DNA from: Phlegmacium glaucopus
Taxonomy: Eukaryota; Basidiomycota; Agaricomycetes; Agaricales; Cortinariaceae
Assembly (NCBI GenBank): GCA_015039465.1
Contig: MU130570.1
Span: forward strand, 275,124-339,123
Direction of reading: 5' to 3'
DNA length: 64,000 nucleotides
Positions 46,577 to 57,055 of this stretch are shown here, in pieces. A model generated the notes under the pieces. The model was given only the letters and a program-made list of their open reading frames with translations. It was not told where the DNA came from and made no database searches. A program made the position numbers and the translations under genes. Within the stretch, counting starts at the first letter, position 1; every line of letters begins with the position of its first letter.

Positions 46577-47965
46577 TTGGGACCATGCAGTAGAACTTAT
46601 TCTGGGAGAAAAACCATCAGGTTGCAAGGTCTATCCTCTAGCTCTGACGGAACAAAAGGAACTCGACGCGTTCCTCCAGGAGAATTTAAACTCCGGACGC
46701 ATCCAACCTTCCAAATCTCCGATGGCATCTCCGGTTTTCTTTATCAAAAAGAAAGACGGAAGTCTTCAGCTTGTTCAGGACTATTGAGCTCTCAACGCGG
46801 TCACCATCAAAAACAAGTACCCACTTCCCCTCATTTCGGAACTGATTACCTGTTAAGTTCAAAACAAGGGGTCACGTCGGAGTAACACCAGATCAGACGG
46901 AATGGAACCGGAACAAGTAATGGAAAGGACTTTGGCCTCAGTGTATGTGCTGTGCCGCCCAGCTCCTACAATGTCCTGATTTCGGGAACGGAAGAGAACG
47001 GAAAGTCGGAAGACCTCAGTGACTTAGAGGATGAACAAGAGGAGGAAACTAAGTTGATATTTGAACTGAGGGAAAACATACAAGTTCGAGTACTTTAAAT
47101 ATAAAAGGAATTGCAACCGAAATATAGAATATAAATATAAGTGCTGCGTTCTGCTCCCAGAAAAGGTCCTGCATTCTTGGGTGAATAATCCATGGCTGGT
47201 GTGCTGACTGATAGTGGGAAAGTGATGACAAAGGAATAGTTGTTATGACGAAGGTGTAGTAAGGGGTTTGGGATATCGTCAGAAGAGTTGGAGTGATACG
47301 GAGAAGTCTCGGAGTCGGACGTAGGAGGAGTAGAGTCGGAGACAAGGGAAAGTACTGGAACGGAGTACGGACTACCGGAAACAACTCCGACGGAGTCGGA
47401 CCGGAGTAACGTGTGACGGAATGTAACATTACCCAACTCTGGGGCGCTAAATACTTCACTAAGTTGGATGTCCAATGGGGTTTTAACAATGTCCGAATGA
47501 AGGGGACAAATGGAAAGTGGCTTTCTGAACCAACCAGGGATTATTCGAACCCCTGGTGATGTTCTTCGGCCTCACCAACAGTCCAGCTACTTTCCAAACA
47601 ATGATGAACGACATCTTCCGCGAACTTATAATGGAAGGGGTTGTAGTGGTCTACCTTGATGATATCCTGATATTCACGGAGACGCTAGAGGAACACCGGT
47701 CCATAACTCGGAGAGTACTGGAACTTTTACGAAAGCATAAACTCTTCCTAAAACCAGACAAGTGTGAATTCAAACAAACCAAGGTGGAATACCTTGGAGT
47801 CATATATCTCATAACTCCATCGAGATGGACCTGTAAAAGTTGCTGGAGTAGTGGAATGGCCAATTCCGATGAACAAAAAGGAAGTCCAGTCATTTCTAGG
47901 CTTTACCAACTTTTACTGAAGGTTCATCCAAGACTTTTCTCATCACGCCCGTCCCTTGTTTGATC
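46577..47965 (+). pseudogene. Chromovirus reverse transcriptase, split by a solo LTR
   Basis: The N-terminal part carries the ELDAFLQENLNSGRIQPSKS and SPVFFIKKKDGS blocks, a TGA (46785-46787), and ALNAVTIKNKYPLPLI. The domain resumes at 47429 with LWGAKYFTKLDVQWGFNNVR and continues to FGLTNSPATFQTMMND and the catalytic VYLDDILIF. Frame changes occur near 46700, 47530 and 47820. It copies the RNA template into DNA; inactive here. Confidence 0.85.
46851..47428. mobile_element. Solo LTR inserted in the RT domain
   Basis: 578 bp starting TGTTAAGTTC and ending GGAATGTAACA, with a perfect 5-bp target duplication TTACC (46846-46850 and 47429-47433). Removing it rejoins the RT sequence. It belongs to a different LTR family from the host element. 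Confidence 0.88.
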
Positions 47966-48453
47966 TCACCAAAAGTGGCATTAAATGGAGATGGAATACA
48001 GAAGAGCAGTTGGCGTTCAATTCTCTCAAAAACCTGATCACTTCAACCCTGATTCTAGCCTCTCCGGACAACTCCAGGCCATTCCGCATCGAAGCAGACA
48101 GTTCCAACTTTGCAACCAGAGCCATACTCTCCCAACAATCCCTCGATGATGAGAAATGGCACCCAGTTGTGTTCCTGTCTAAATCCTTATCTCCAGTCGA
48201 ACGGAACTATGAGATCCATCACAAAGAGATGCTAGCAATCATCCGAGCCCTAGAAGAGTGGAGACACTTCTTTGAAGGAGCGGAACATAAGTGCGAGATC
48301 TGGACTGATCACAAGAACTTGGAATACTTCATGACAGCCAAAAAGCTCAATCGGAGACAAGCCCATTGGTCATTGTTCCTAGCCCAGTTTGATTTCCTCA
48401 TGCACCACAGACCAGGCAAAAGCATGGGAAAACCGGACGCCTTGTCTAGATGA
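47956..48453 (+). pseudogene. Chromovirus RNase H domain
   Basis: Open for 165 codons: FRIEADSSNFATRAILSQQS, HPVVFLSKSLSPV, EMLAIIRALEEWRHFFEG, WTDHKNLEYFMTAKKLNRRQ, then FDFLMHHRPGKS and PDALSR. It degrades the RNA strand during reverse transcription. The terminating TGA (48451-48453) sits where pol normally continues with Arg, so it is probably a mutation and not a natural end. Confidence 0.88.
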
Positions 48454-48726
48454 GCGGATCACAGAACCAGAACCAGTGACAATGACAACATCACACTCCT
48501 AACTCCAGGCTTTTTCGTGATTCAGGCCTTAGAAGGACTGGACGTCATAGGAGAAGAACAAGATGTCTTAAAAGATATCTGGAAGGGCACCCATGAAGGT
48601 GTAAAAGAAGAGGCCATAGCTAAAGTAAAGGAGTTGAAAACCACTCACACGTGATCCATCCGATCAGCAGAATGGTCTCATGACAACGACATCCTCTCCT
48701 TCCGAGGAACAATCTACGTTCTGGAC

Positions 48727-49700
48727 ATGTTTGACTTGCGAAGATGGATTGTATCCCTCTGCCATGACACCCTAATTGCTGGGCATCTGGGAAGGTGGAA
48801 GACCCTCGAACTCGTATCCCGAAACTATTGGTGGCCACAGATGTCCCGATATATTGGAAAATATGCCTCAACCTGCGACCTGTGTCTTCAGACTAAGGCT
48901 CAAAGACACCACCCAGTCGGTGAACTCCATCCCCTCCCGATTCCGAATGCTCCATGGGACACAATTAGTGTGGACTTCATAGTGGAACTTCCGGAGTCTT
49001 CAGGATACGACTTGGTAATGGTAGTAGTTGATTTGGTCACCAAACGAGCTCATTTTGCACCAACCCTTACTACCACCTCTGCGTCCGGAACTGCTCACCT
49101 TTATATCCAACACGTCTGGAAACATCATGGACTACCCCAGAGAGTGGTATCAGATAGAGGACCACAGTTCGTAGCGGAATTTACTCGCGAGCTCTACTGG
49201 ATCCTCAGAATTAAGTTAGCAGCCACTACCGCCTATCATCCGCAAGGAGACGGCCAGACGGAACGAGTAAATCAGGAACTGGAACAGTATCTCTGACTCT
49301 TTACAAACCAACGACAAACCAATTGGGCCGAACTCCTTCCCCTTGCGGAATTCCAGTACAATAATCATGTCCACTCCACCACACAGCACCCACCTTTCCT
49401 CCTAGACTCCAGACGAATCCCCCAAATGGGTTTTGAACCGAGCCAACCGGAATCCCAAATGGAGTCCATTAACGAATTCGCGGAATGAATGCAGAACACC
49501 CTAGATGAAGCGAAAGCAGCACTGGTCAAGTCTAAAGACGATATGGCAAGATATTATAATCAGACAAGGACTTTGGCACCTGAATACAAACCAGGAGACA
49601 AAGTATACCTGGATTCCAGCAACATACAAACAATGAGACCATCCAGGAAATTGTCCCATTGACACCTAGGCCCCTTTCCAATTGAAGAACAAGTCGGCAA
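48727..49700 (+). pseudogene. Chromovirus integrase
   Basis: The zinc-binding HHCC domain (HDTLIAGHLGRWKT...STCDLCLQTK) precedes the catalytic core with Asp in ISVDFIVELP, Asp in VVSDRGPQF and Glu in GQTERVNQELEQYL. TGA codons at 49294-49296, 49486-49488 and 49660-49662 cut the C-terminal part, which otherwise reads [20 protein letters not shown]. It would insert the cDNA into the genome. Confidence 0.88.
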
Positions 49701-49725
49701 CAATGCTTACCGACTCCAACTTCCC

Positions 49726-50157
49726 TTGTCCATGAAACGACTCCATCCAGTCTTTAACGTAGTCAAACTGACTCCAGCCCCGACAGACCCGATCCCTGGA
49801 AGATGCATCCCAACTCCTCCACTTCCAGAAATCATTGATGGAGAAGAGGAATGGGTCGTCGAGGAAATCCTTGACAGCAGAGTTATAAACAGGAGGTTCC
49901 GATATCTCGTGAAATGGCAAGACTTTGGAATCAAACATAACACCTGGGAGCCTTGGGAAAACATACACGCACCTGAATTAATTGTGGAATTCCACAAGAA
50001 GTACCCCAGAGCTCCTAAGCACATCAGGATGGCCAAATTCAAACAGTTTCCTTTTGTGCTGGGACATCACCTACCGAAGGGGGGGATGGATGTTAGGGGA
50101 CACCCAATTTCAACCCAAACCTCAACCTTAGAATCATACACCCCGCCTTTCCGATGA
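49726..50157 (+). pseudogene. Chromovirus chromodomain tail
   Basis: LHPVFNVVKLTPAP is the conserved integrase end; EWVVEEILDSRVINRRFRYL followed by VKWQDFGIKHNTWEPWENI is a classic chromodomain with its aromatic cage positions. The frame runs into the 3' LTR. Chromodomains bind methylated histone H3 and steer integration to heterochromatin. Confidence 0.88.
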
Positions 50158-50503
50158 CCTCCAACCTTCCGTCCAACTCCGCTTCTGTCATTTGTTTACT
50201 CCGATACTCCGTAACTCCAATCCAACTCCAATCCTCCGGTTCGCTCAGTCTTTTATTTTTATTTTTCACATCACACCACTTCTTAATTAATTAATTAATT
50301 ATTATCATATCATTCCTTTATTTATTTTATATCTCCATTATGTCCATATTAGCACTTAAATACCCCACAGCCTAGCAGGGATCCCCATCCTTTCCTCTTT
50401 GGATCCCCTGCTAGGTGAGTCACTTGTAGATATCCCTTTGAAATATTATTAACTTTGGATCCCCTGCTAGCTTGACTAAGTCAGCGTCACAGTTGCCCTA
50501 ACA
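50091..50503 (+). mobile_element. Complete 3' LTR of the chromovirus, 413 bp
   Basis: Begins TGTTAGGGGACACCC just after a purine tract (GAAGGGGGGGATGGA) that would prime plus-strand synthesis, and ends GTTGCCCTAACA. It carries a TAATTAATTAATTAATT tract and the GGATCC hairpin shared by all copies. Confidence 0.9.
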
Positions 50504-51770
50504 CAACTGCACTGAATGAATGATGAACAAACATGAAGAGACAACAACAAATGAATGAATGATAAATGAATGGGGTCTATTTCATTAATGTTAGTAGTGT
50601 ACTAGTAGTAGCTCATTAAAGTACCCTCATATTGTATTGAAATAATATAATTTAAATGCTTTTTATTTGCTTTTTATGGGTTCAACAGTTCAAACCGGTC
50701 CTAGAACTGGACTGAACTGACTGAACTGGTTCTGGTTCAGTTTGGTGAAGGACCTTTCAGTTCGGTTCTCGGTTCTTCAAAAATTGTTGAAGAACCAAAC
50801 TGAACTGAACTTTGGTAACACTAAATGTGAGGCAGTGACTAACTCAACATTTTTCAAGTTTACCTGGATCAACCAGATAGGCAGTTTAAAGGACAAAGAT
50901 TTATGTTCTTCACTCATTTCTACAGTACAATCAAGCGTTATATATACTTAGCTAGTCCAAAACCTATGGCAGTGTTTATATCCTAATAAGTCAAAATGCA
51001 GCCAATTAAATTTCAGTCAGGGGGGGTTAAGGACAAATCAAGAACCAGTCAATTTGTTTCTATAGCAAAGCAAGGTACAAGTGTAGAGATAGAATATAGT
51101 CTTTGAGAAGACAAGAAGTGTGTGACTGCATCATGTGCACATCCCCATCTCTCCCTTCATCCTCGCTGGTGCAGAAGCACTCAACAAATCCTGCATCGGG
51201 CTCCTACTGTGTCTAGGGTTACCAAAGTTCAGTTCAGGTTCAGGCATTTAGAGATTTATGGTTCATGCAGTTTGAACTGAACTGAACTGCTGAACCATTA
51301 GGTCCTAGAAGGCCAGGCAATTCTCTTCTTTTGACTTAACATTTTCTGGAAAGTGATCCTTTAGTAATTTATGAACATTGGAATGGTTTGGCAGTCCTTT
51401 TTAGCATGAAATAATGGCTAAGGAAGGAGGCAATAGACTATGTGATGTTATTATGTCAGCATAGATTAGTACTGCCTATTTAGGAAAATAAATATAAATC
51501 AATGGTTTTCTGTGTTCTTAAGGAGTTCTGAGATCATATATGAGTGGAAATCAAGTGGCTAAGGGCTAAGGAAGGTCTTTGTACAATAAATTAAAAGGTA
51601 AAATTTCAGATTTTATAATGGTTCTTCAGTTCAGTTCAGTTCAAACCAGTTCTTAAATGGTTCAGTTCAGTTCAGGACCATATGCAAACAGTTCAGTTCA
51701 GTTCAGGCTGAGGAGGTGAAGAACTGAACTGAACTGAACTTTGTAACCCTAAATTTAGTCTGTGTCACTC
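50504..51770. mobile_element. hAT-type MITE(s) rich in TTCAG pentamers
   Basis: The clearest unit is 51214-51758. The left end TAGGGTTACCAAAGTTCAG is mirrored by CTGAACTTTGTAACCCTA near 51751, with ACTGTGTC before and TCTGTGTC after, an 8-bp duplication with one mismatch. A further end-like AACTTTGGTAACACTAAA lies at about 50808-50826. Arrays of GTTCAGTTCAG occupy the subterminal parts, as expected for hAT transposase binding sites. No transposase present. Confidence 0.6.
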
Positions 51771-51839
51771 TATTCCTTTTCACCCACCCTCCTCTCCTGT
51801 GCATAGGGTCGTCAATGCATTGTGATGATGCCAGATAGA

Positions 51840-53184
51840 TGATACCGATCAGCATGGACTTGGACCTAGGGGAATCAATGAACAAGGGTCTGGAAGCAGA
51901 TGCTTCCTGGTAAGCTTGTATCCTCTGTGCATGCAGAGAGTCTGACCAAGGAAGCCTCAGTATTACAGCTATATCATCTTGAGTGGACAGTTTGTCTTAT
52001 GCTGTAGGGACATCAGTTATATGATATTTGAGCGGCAAAACCTTTTGCATTGAAAGTCCAGGGATACGGACTACCAGTTAAGAATGTGACATGGATCGTG
52101 AAGGTGGCAGTCGGATGACTGGCGATGGCATGGTTCTTGGTGCCAATAAAAAAGTCATCAAAATATGGGACCATCATTCAGTAAGTTTATATTTACTTGT
52201 TCGCAGAAGACCCTTGCTACGACTTATATTCATGAATTTCTTTAGCCCACTGTGAACTTCACTTCGATCACACCTGCAAGCGACTTGAACGATGTTCACC
52301 ACATTCCCGGTAGCGGATTGATCATGACTGCTAACGAAGGGATACAAATGGCCACATACTATATTCCTCAATTTGGACCTGCACCACGATGGGCTAGCTT
52401 CCTTGAGAATATTACAGAAGAGATGGAGGACCAGACGACACATTCTGTCTATGAAGATTAAAAATTCTTAGGCAGGAATGAACTTAAAATGTGTGTATTA
52501 TTCATTCCCCACTGTATTACTTACTTACCCAGCCTTTTTTTTACAGTCTCAGTTTAGAACATCTTGTTGGTACACCAGCTCTCAAACCCTATATGCACGG
52601 TTACTTTATTTCACTCAAACTATATGACATGGCCCGCATCATCGCTAATCCATTTGCCTACAATGAGCATCATGCCAAGATGGTCCATGAGAAGATGGAA
52701 AAAATGTCCGAGTCACGTGGCAAAGAAAGAAGTAGGCGTCAAGGTCAACAAGGCTCTAACAGAAAAAATTCTTCAGGACAAAGAAAAAGCCCAAAAGAGA
52801 GCGGAGAAAAGGAACAAGTTCAAAGATGGAGCGGCCATGGATGTGGACATGGAAGCAGCTGACATAGAAAAGAGTGAAAACAAGGGTGACAACGATGCAC
52901 ATCGTATCAGATCCTCAATTTGCCAAGGTGCGAGAACACAGAATTCACAATTGATGAGAATTCAAGAGAGTTTGTGTTACTCAACCCTTCCTCCATTGGC
53001 CAAGTCAGCCGAGGTAAAACTGTCGTAGAAGAAGATGAAGAAAGTGACAACTCTTCCGATGGCTTAAGTGGGAATGAAGACCAAAGTCAAGATGACGATG
53101 ACAAGAGTGATTTGGGTGATAGCAGCGATGAGGGCGAGGATGTACAATCAACATGCACCAAGTTACCGTCCTTTGGCTGCCTCA
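51840..53184 (+). pseudogene. ENP2/NOL10 (ribosome biogenesis WD40 protein) fragment
   Basis: Recognisable order: GDGMVLGANKKVIKIWDHHS (ends at donor 52181), FTSITPASDLNDVHHIPGSG, MTANEGIQMATYYIPQFGPA, PRWASFLENITEEMED, LEHLVGTPALKPYMHGYF, IANPFAYNEHHAKM, KVNKALTEKIL, REFVLLNPSS. This matches the C-terminal WD and basic region of Enp2/NOL10, a nucleolar small-subunit processome factor. Stops and frameshifts occur (for example at YED-stop near 52459 and near 52900), the N-terminal half is absent, and the acidic C-terminus is cut by the solo LTR at 53185. Confidence 0.75.
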
Positions 53185-53596
53185 TGTTAGGGCAACTGCG
53201 ACGCTGACTTAGTCAAGCTAGCAGGGGATCCAAAGTTAATAATATTTCAGAAAAGATATCTACAAGTGACTTACCTAGCAGGGATCCAAAGAGGAAAGGA
53301 TGGGGATCCCTGCTAGGCTGGGGGTGTTTAAGTACTAATATGGACATAATGGAGATATAAAATAAATAAAGGAATGATACAATAATAATTAATTAATTAA
53401 ATAAGAAGTGGTGCGATATGAAAAATAGAAATAAAAGACGGAGTGAATCAGAGGATCGGAGTCGGAGCGGAACTATGGGGTTCCGGAGTCAACCGGTGAT
53501 GGAAGCGGAGTTGGACGGAAGGTCGGAGGTCGTCGGAAAGGCGGGGTGTATGATTCTAAAGTTGAGGTTTGGGTTAAAGTCGGGTGTCCCCTAACA
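53185..53596 (-). mobile_element. Solo LTR of the chromovirus family
   Basis: Reverse complement of the 50091-50503 LTR, 412 bp, from TGTTAGGGCAACTG to GGGTGTCCCCTAACA. The flanks CCTCA and CCTCG form a 5-bp duplication with one mismatch. It arose by recombination between two LTRs, or a full element once stood here. Confidence 0.9.
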
Positions 53597-53950
53597 CCTC
53601 GGCCCTCACAGCAGCCGGAGTTCTAACTACCTTGGCACTGATAGATTTTCCCTCTGAGGGGGCAGCTCATCAGTCAATGACAGACATATTCCCAGTATCA
53701 GCTCAGTCCACCACTGGGGCTATGACAGTACATTATTACAGTTTGCACTTCTGTCTGAGATGGACAAAGTGGGCTAACATATGTGCAACTTCATCCAGAC
53801 AACTAACTTTCCCTTGGTGTATTTAATGCAGGTGAGTATTATGTGGGAGAGAGACTTTCTTGAACAAGCTTTTTCCATGGTCACATTATATACTCTTTGG
53901 ATACAACATATAAACTATCATCAACATGACATGATCACACCCTACTATAG
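53597..53950. other. Unrecognised coding-like fragment
   Basis: Reads TSALTAAGVLTTLALIDFPS and DIFPVSAQSTTGAMT, then after an ACAG acceptor a possible exon with MDKVG...FIQTTNFPLVYLMQ before a GTGAG donor. It could be another truncated host gene. No family recognised. Confidence 0.3.
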
Positions 53951-53959
53951 TCTATCTCA

Positions 53960-56840
53960 TTCCTCCTACATCACAAAGCACCAACTGCAATTGCTTTCAT
54001 GTTCAGTCCTAGATTGTGGCTGGATTTGTACAAACACAAAAGAAAGAATAATCAAGATTGAGGGATGAAAGCATGCACTGAATACTGACAAGAATTTCTG
54101 GCTTCAATAGGTAGATTAGAATGACCAGATTTTGGATCATCTGTAGGAACAACCCCTGCCAGACATTCCTGTAAAATAAATATTAGAGTTCAATTTGTTA
54201 GAATGAAAAATAAAAATGAAATCTTACAAGCCCATCTGTTCCATTTGACTGTTCCAAATTTATATCTGGAACCTCAGAGACATTGCACCTCTATAGAAGA
54301 TTCAGTATTAAATTAAAAATATAGGGCAGACAAACAAACCAGGATATATGCTTTTATTGCCACAACAATTGCTTCTGGACTGTGACTTTTAAACAGATCA
54401 TCTTGCAAAATGGAAGGAATTTGATGATTTTGCAAGAATAACACAAGGCCCTTGGATGGAGATGCCCTATCAAGGCAATCTGGAAGGCATGAAAAAATAC
54501 ATGCTAAAAAGTCATCTTGTGTAAGATATCTCCATGCATCTTCTTCATCTACAAGATGTGGTGTAATAACCCTGAGTCTAATCAAGATTCAAGTCAGTCA
54601 ATACAGCTGGAAAGGGATGTGTAAGCAAAGGGAGAACATATGTGGGTCCAAAAAGAATTTTGGCCAATTCTGCTGCAAGAGTTGCAAGTTTATCACCATC
54701 AACATAAAGTTCTTTGGAGCGTATAGGATCACCAAAGAACTCTGATAACAGATTGTGATGTTGAGGAAGGATTTCTATGGACCTGTTTGCTGGATGAATA
54801 GAATAACAGGCTATATAAAATCCATCAAATGAATCACTATCCAAATTATTTCCCAAACACTTCACAAGAGCATCAAAATGTTGGGCAAATGTGGGAAGCA
54901 TCACAGCAGTCATCACCAGTGGGGCCAGATTGGAGGAAATCATGAAAGGAGCCAGTTGATTAGACCTCAGATGCTGATCCCAAGAAAAAAGATAATGAGA
55001 ATACAGATTTTTTTCAGAAGGATTCTTGTGCAACTATAGCATTTTAGATATCATTGGTGTTAGTATACATTTGAAAAATGTAAAGCAATCACATACCAGT
55101 TCTTTGAGCCAATCAAATAAATAGGGAATATTTCTTGGATGCCCAAGATACTTGATTTGGATTGATGAATCCATGGTCATAAACCTGTAAAAGTCAAACT
55201 TGGACAAGTCATCCAGTAGTTGGGGTGTTGGATAAGATAGTGGGCAGTGGCTTATAAATGCCTGAGCAAAAAAATGCCATTCATGTTCTAAGGAAAATTG
55301 TGAGTATGACAAGACCATAAGTGATTGAAAAATAGGACCTTGAAGTGTATAGGGATCCATGTTTGAAAGGTGCTTTAAGAAGTACCTTGTTAAATTTGCA
55401 TATGTACGACCCACATCGATGTACAGTTTTGCTGATCGTGATTTATCCAAAAGGAAATCCCTCAATGAAGCATGATAGATGCGAATCTCACGTGGTTCGG
55501 AAATAATATCGGCAGAAGGCATTGGGACATCCATGATGGAATGCAAGGCACTTAATATGATATAGACGTCTCCGTGACGGAGGAAGAAAATGTCTTCAAC
55601 CATTTGAGGAGTTCTTGGCCTGACGACCTGTATCAACAGAAGCAAACCTAAGATCTCCAACGCTCTAGTGATATTTTTGACTTTGGAGAATATATGAATA
55701 TAGAGCGCGTCCAGTTCGGCGAATGGCGTATCGACCCCTGGATTGGAAAGACCAAATATAATATCTAACCGGTCTGTAGGCCAGTCATCAGTCGAGTCCA
55801 GATATTTCATGACCGTAGAAGCGTAAATGAACTGCCCAGATGATTTTTCTACAAGGCGAACCAGCTCGGAATCTGACGGCCATTCGGGAGGAAGGAGGTT
55901 GCGTAATGGATGATTCCGTTTGATTTCGTCGAATTTTGATTGTAAAAACAACTTGATATCCTCATCGGGAAGATATGAATCATCTAACGCCAAGTATCTC
56001 GTCATTGAACTTAAGGGTTCTGCATTGAGGGTGTCTCGGATCATCTGTTCAGGACGGCTGGCAACCAGGAATGATATTGGTAGAGGGATCTCTTGAATGG
56101 CTGTTGCGAGGACTGATAGGACATAGCGTTGGACTTTTGCTGTCCCGCATTCATCGAGACCGTCAATGATGATGAGCTTTGGTCCTGAACGAAGGGCAAT
56201 TGCATCCCCCTCATTCAGCAGCGCACGGCGTATAGGGTCAGCCACCAAACTGCGAATCTGGGCCTCTAGTGAACGCGAAAGGACCAACGGGTCTCGCTCT
56301 ATTGTGTCTTCCACATATTTTCGAATAGCGGGCATGGACAAACAGAGTTGATAAACAAGGGTAGGGATGAGACATGATTCGTCATTGCGACCTACAGCTG
56401 TGCGAGAGAAGAAGAAACTGGCGGCCAGGATGTTTGCATTGTAGCATAGTTCGGCGATAGATTGTGCGATGGCAGATTTACCTGCACCAGCGGGACCGTA
56501 GAGCCACATGAAGAAGCATAACTTTTGTAGATCGTTTATCCAGGTCATGATGTGTTGGAGAACGGCGACGCGAGTGGATGGGTGGCATTTCGGAGGATCA
56601 TATCTTTCAGATGAATTGTGGAAAGCGCCAGGAGCAATAGAATTGGTGAGTAAGTCCATTCCTAGTAAAGGTTGTGGGTAGTAGGGAGTTTGTGAATACT
56701 TAGAGTACTAGACTCGATGTCATGTACTCACCTTTCCTCCTCTCACTAGTGAAGTAAGAATGAGTATGAATATCTCCCTGTGCTGCGTTAAAAGTGGCCC
56801 CCGTAATTAAAATATTCTTGGCGTTAGATGGCATTGCCAT
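53960..56840 (-). pseudogene. NACHT/STAND P-loop NTPase, copy 2 (inverted)
   Basis: Exon 1 56840-56732, exon 2 56661-55097, exon 3 55033-54642, then smaller exons to about 53960. Exon 1 encodes NAAQGDIHTHSYFTSERRK; exon 2 is fully open, with Walker A GPAGAGKSAIAQS, Walker B IIIDGLDEC and FLVASRPEQ. This is the better-preserved copy. Its exon 3 donor reads ATATGT where copy 1 has GTATGT, so the 3' exons may be lost or read through, and the last exon is decayed. The N-terminal Asn/Gly-type peptide may be a short signalling motif, as seen at the N-termini of fungal STAND proteins. Expression is possible from its own upstream region. Confidence 0.8.
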
Positions 56841-57055
56841 GACTGAAACCTCGCCGCGAAACCAGAAGAGTGCTCAGCGTAAACCCTCTCACTGTACCAG
56901 GAAGCTTCAACTTGAGAGTACGCTAAAAGTTTGACGTAAAATAAAGATAGAAGAAATAAGATGATCTGACATACTGGTTTCCGTGTCGAATAACGGTTGT
57001 GGATTTGGTTGCTACAGGCCTGACGTTGGAATGCTTGTTTGCAAGATGACAGTTG

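Larger units (their letters stand above)
43260..50503 (+). mobile_element. Chromovirus-type Gypsy LTR retrotransposon, degraded
   Basis: Gag with zinc knuckle, protease, reverse transcriptase, RNase H, integrase and a C-terminal chromodomain follow in the Gypsy order. The 5' LTR is reduced to its last 132 bp (43260-43391), apparently identical by eye to the end of the 3' LTR. Two elements are nested inside (44382-45352 and 46851-47428). Many TGA codons break the pol frame. The chromodomain would direct insertion to heterochromatin. Confidence 0.9.

Noticed and set aside
47049..47489. Minus-strand 126-146 codon frames near 47.3 kb
   Set aside because: They lie in the solo LTR and only reflect its composition.
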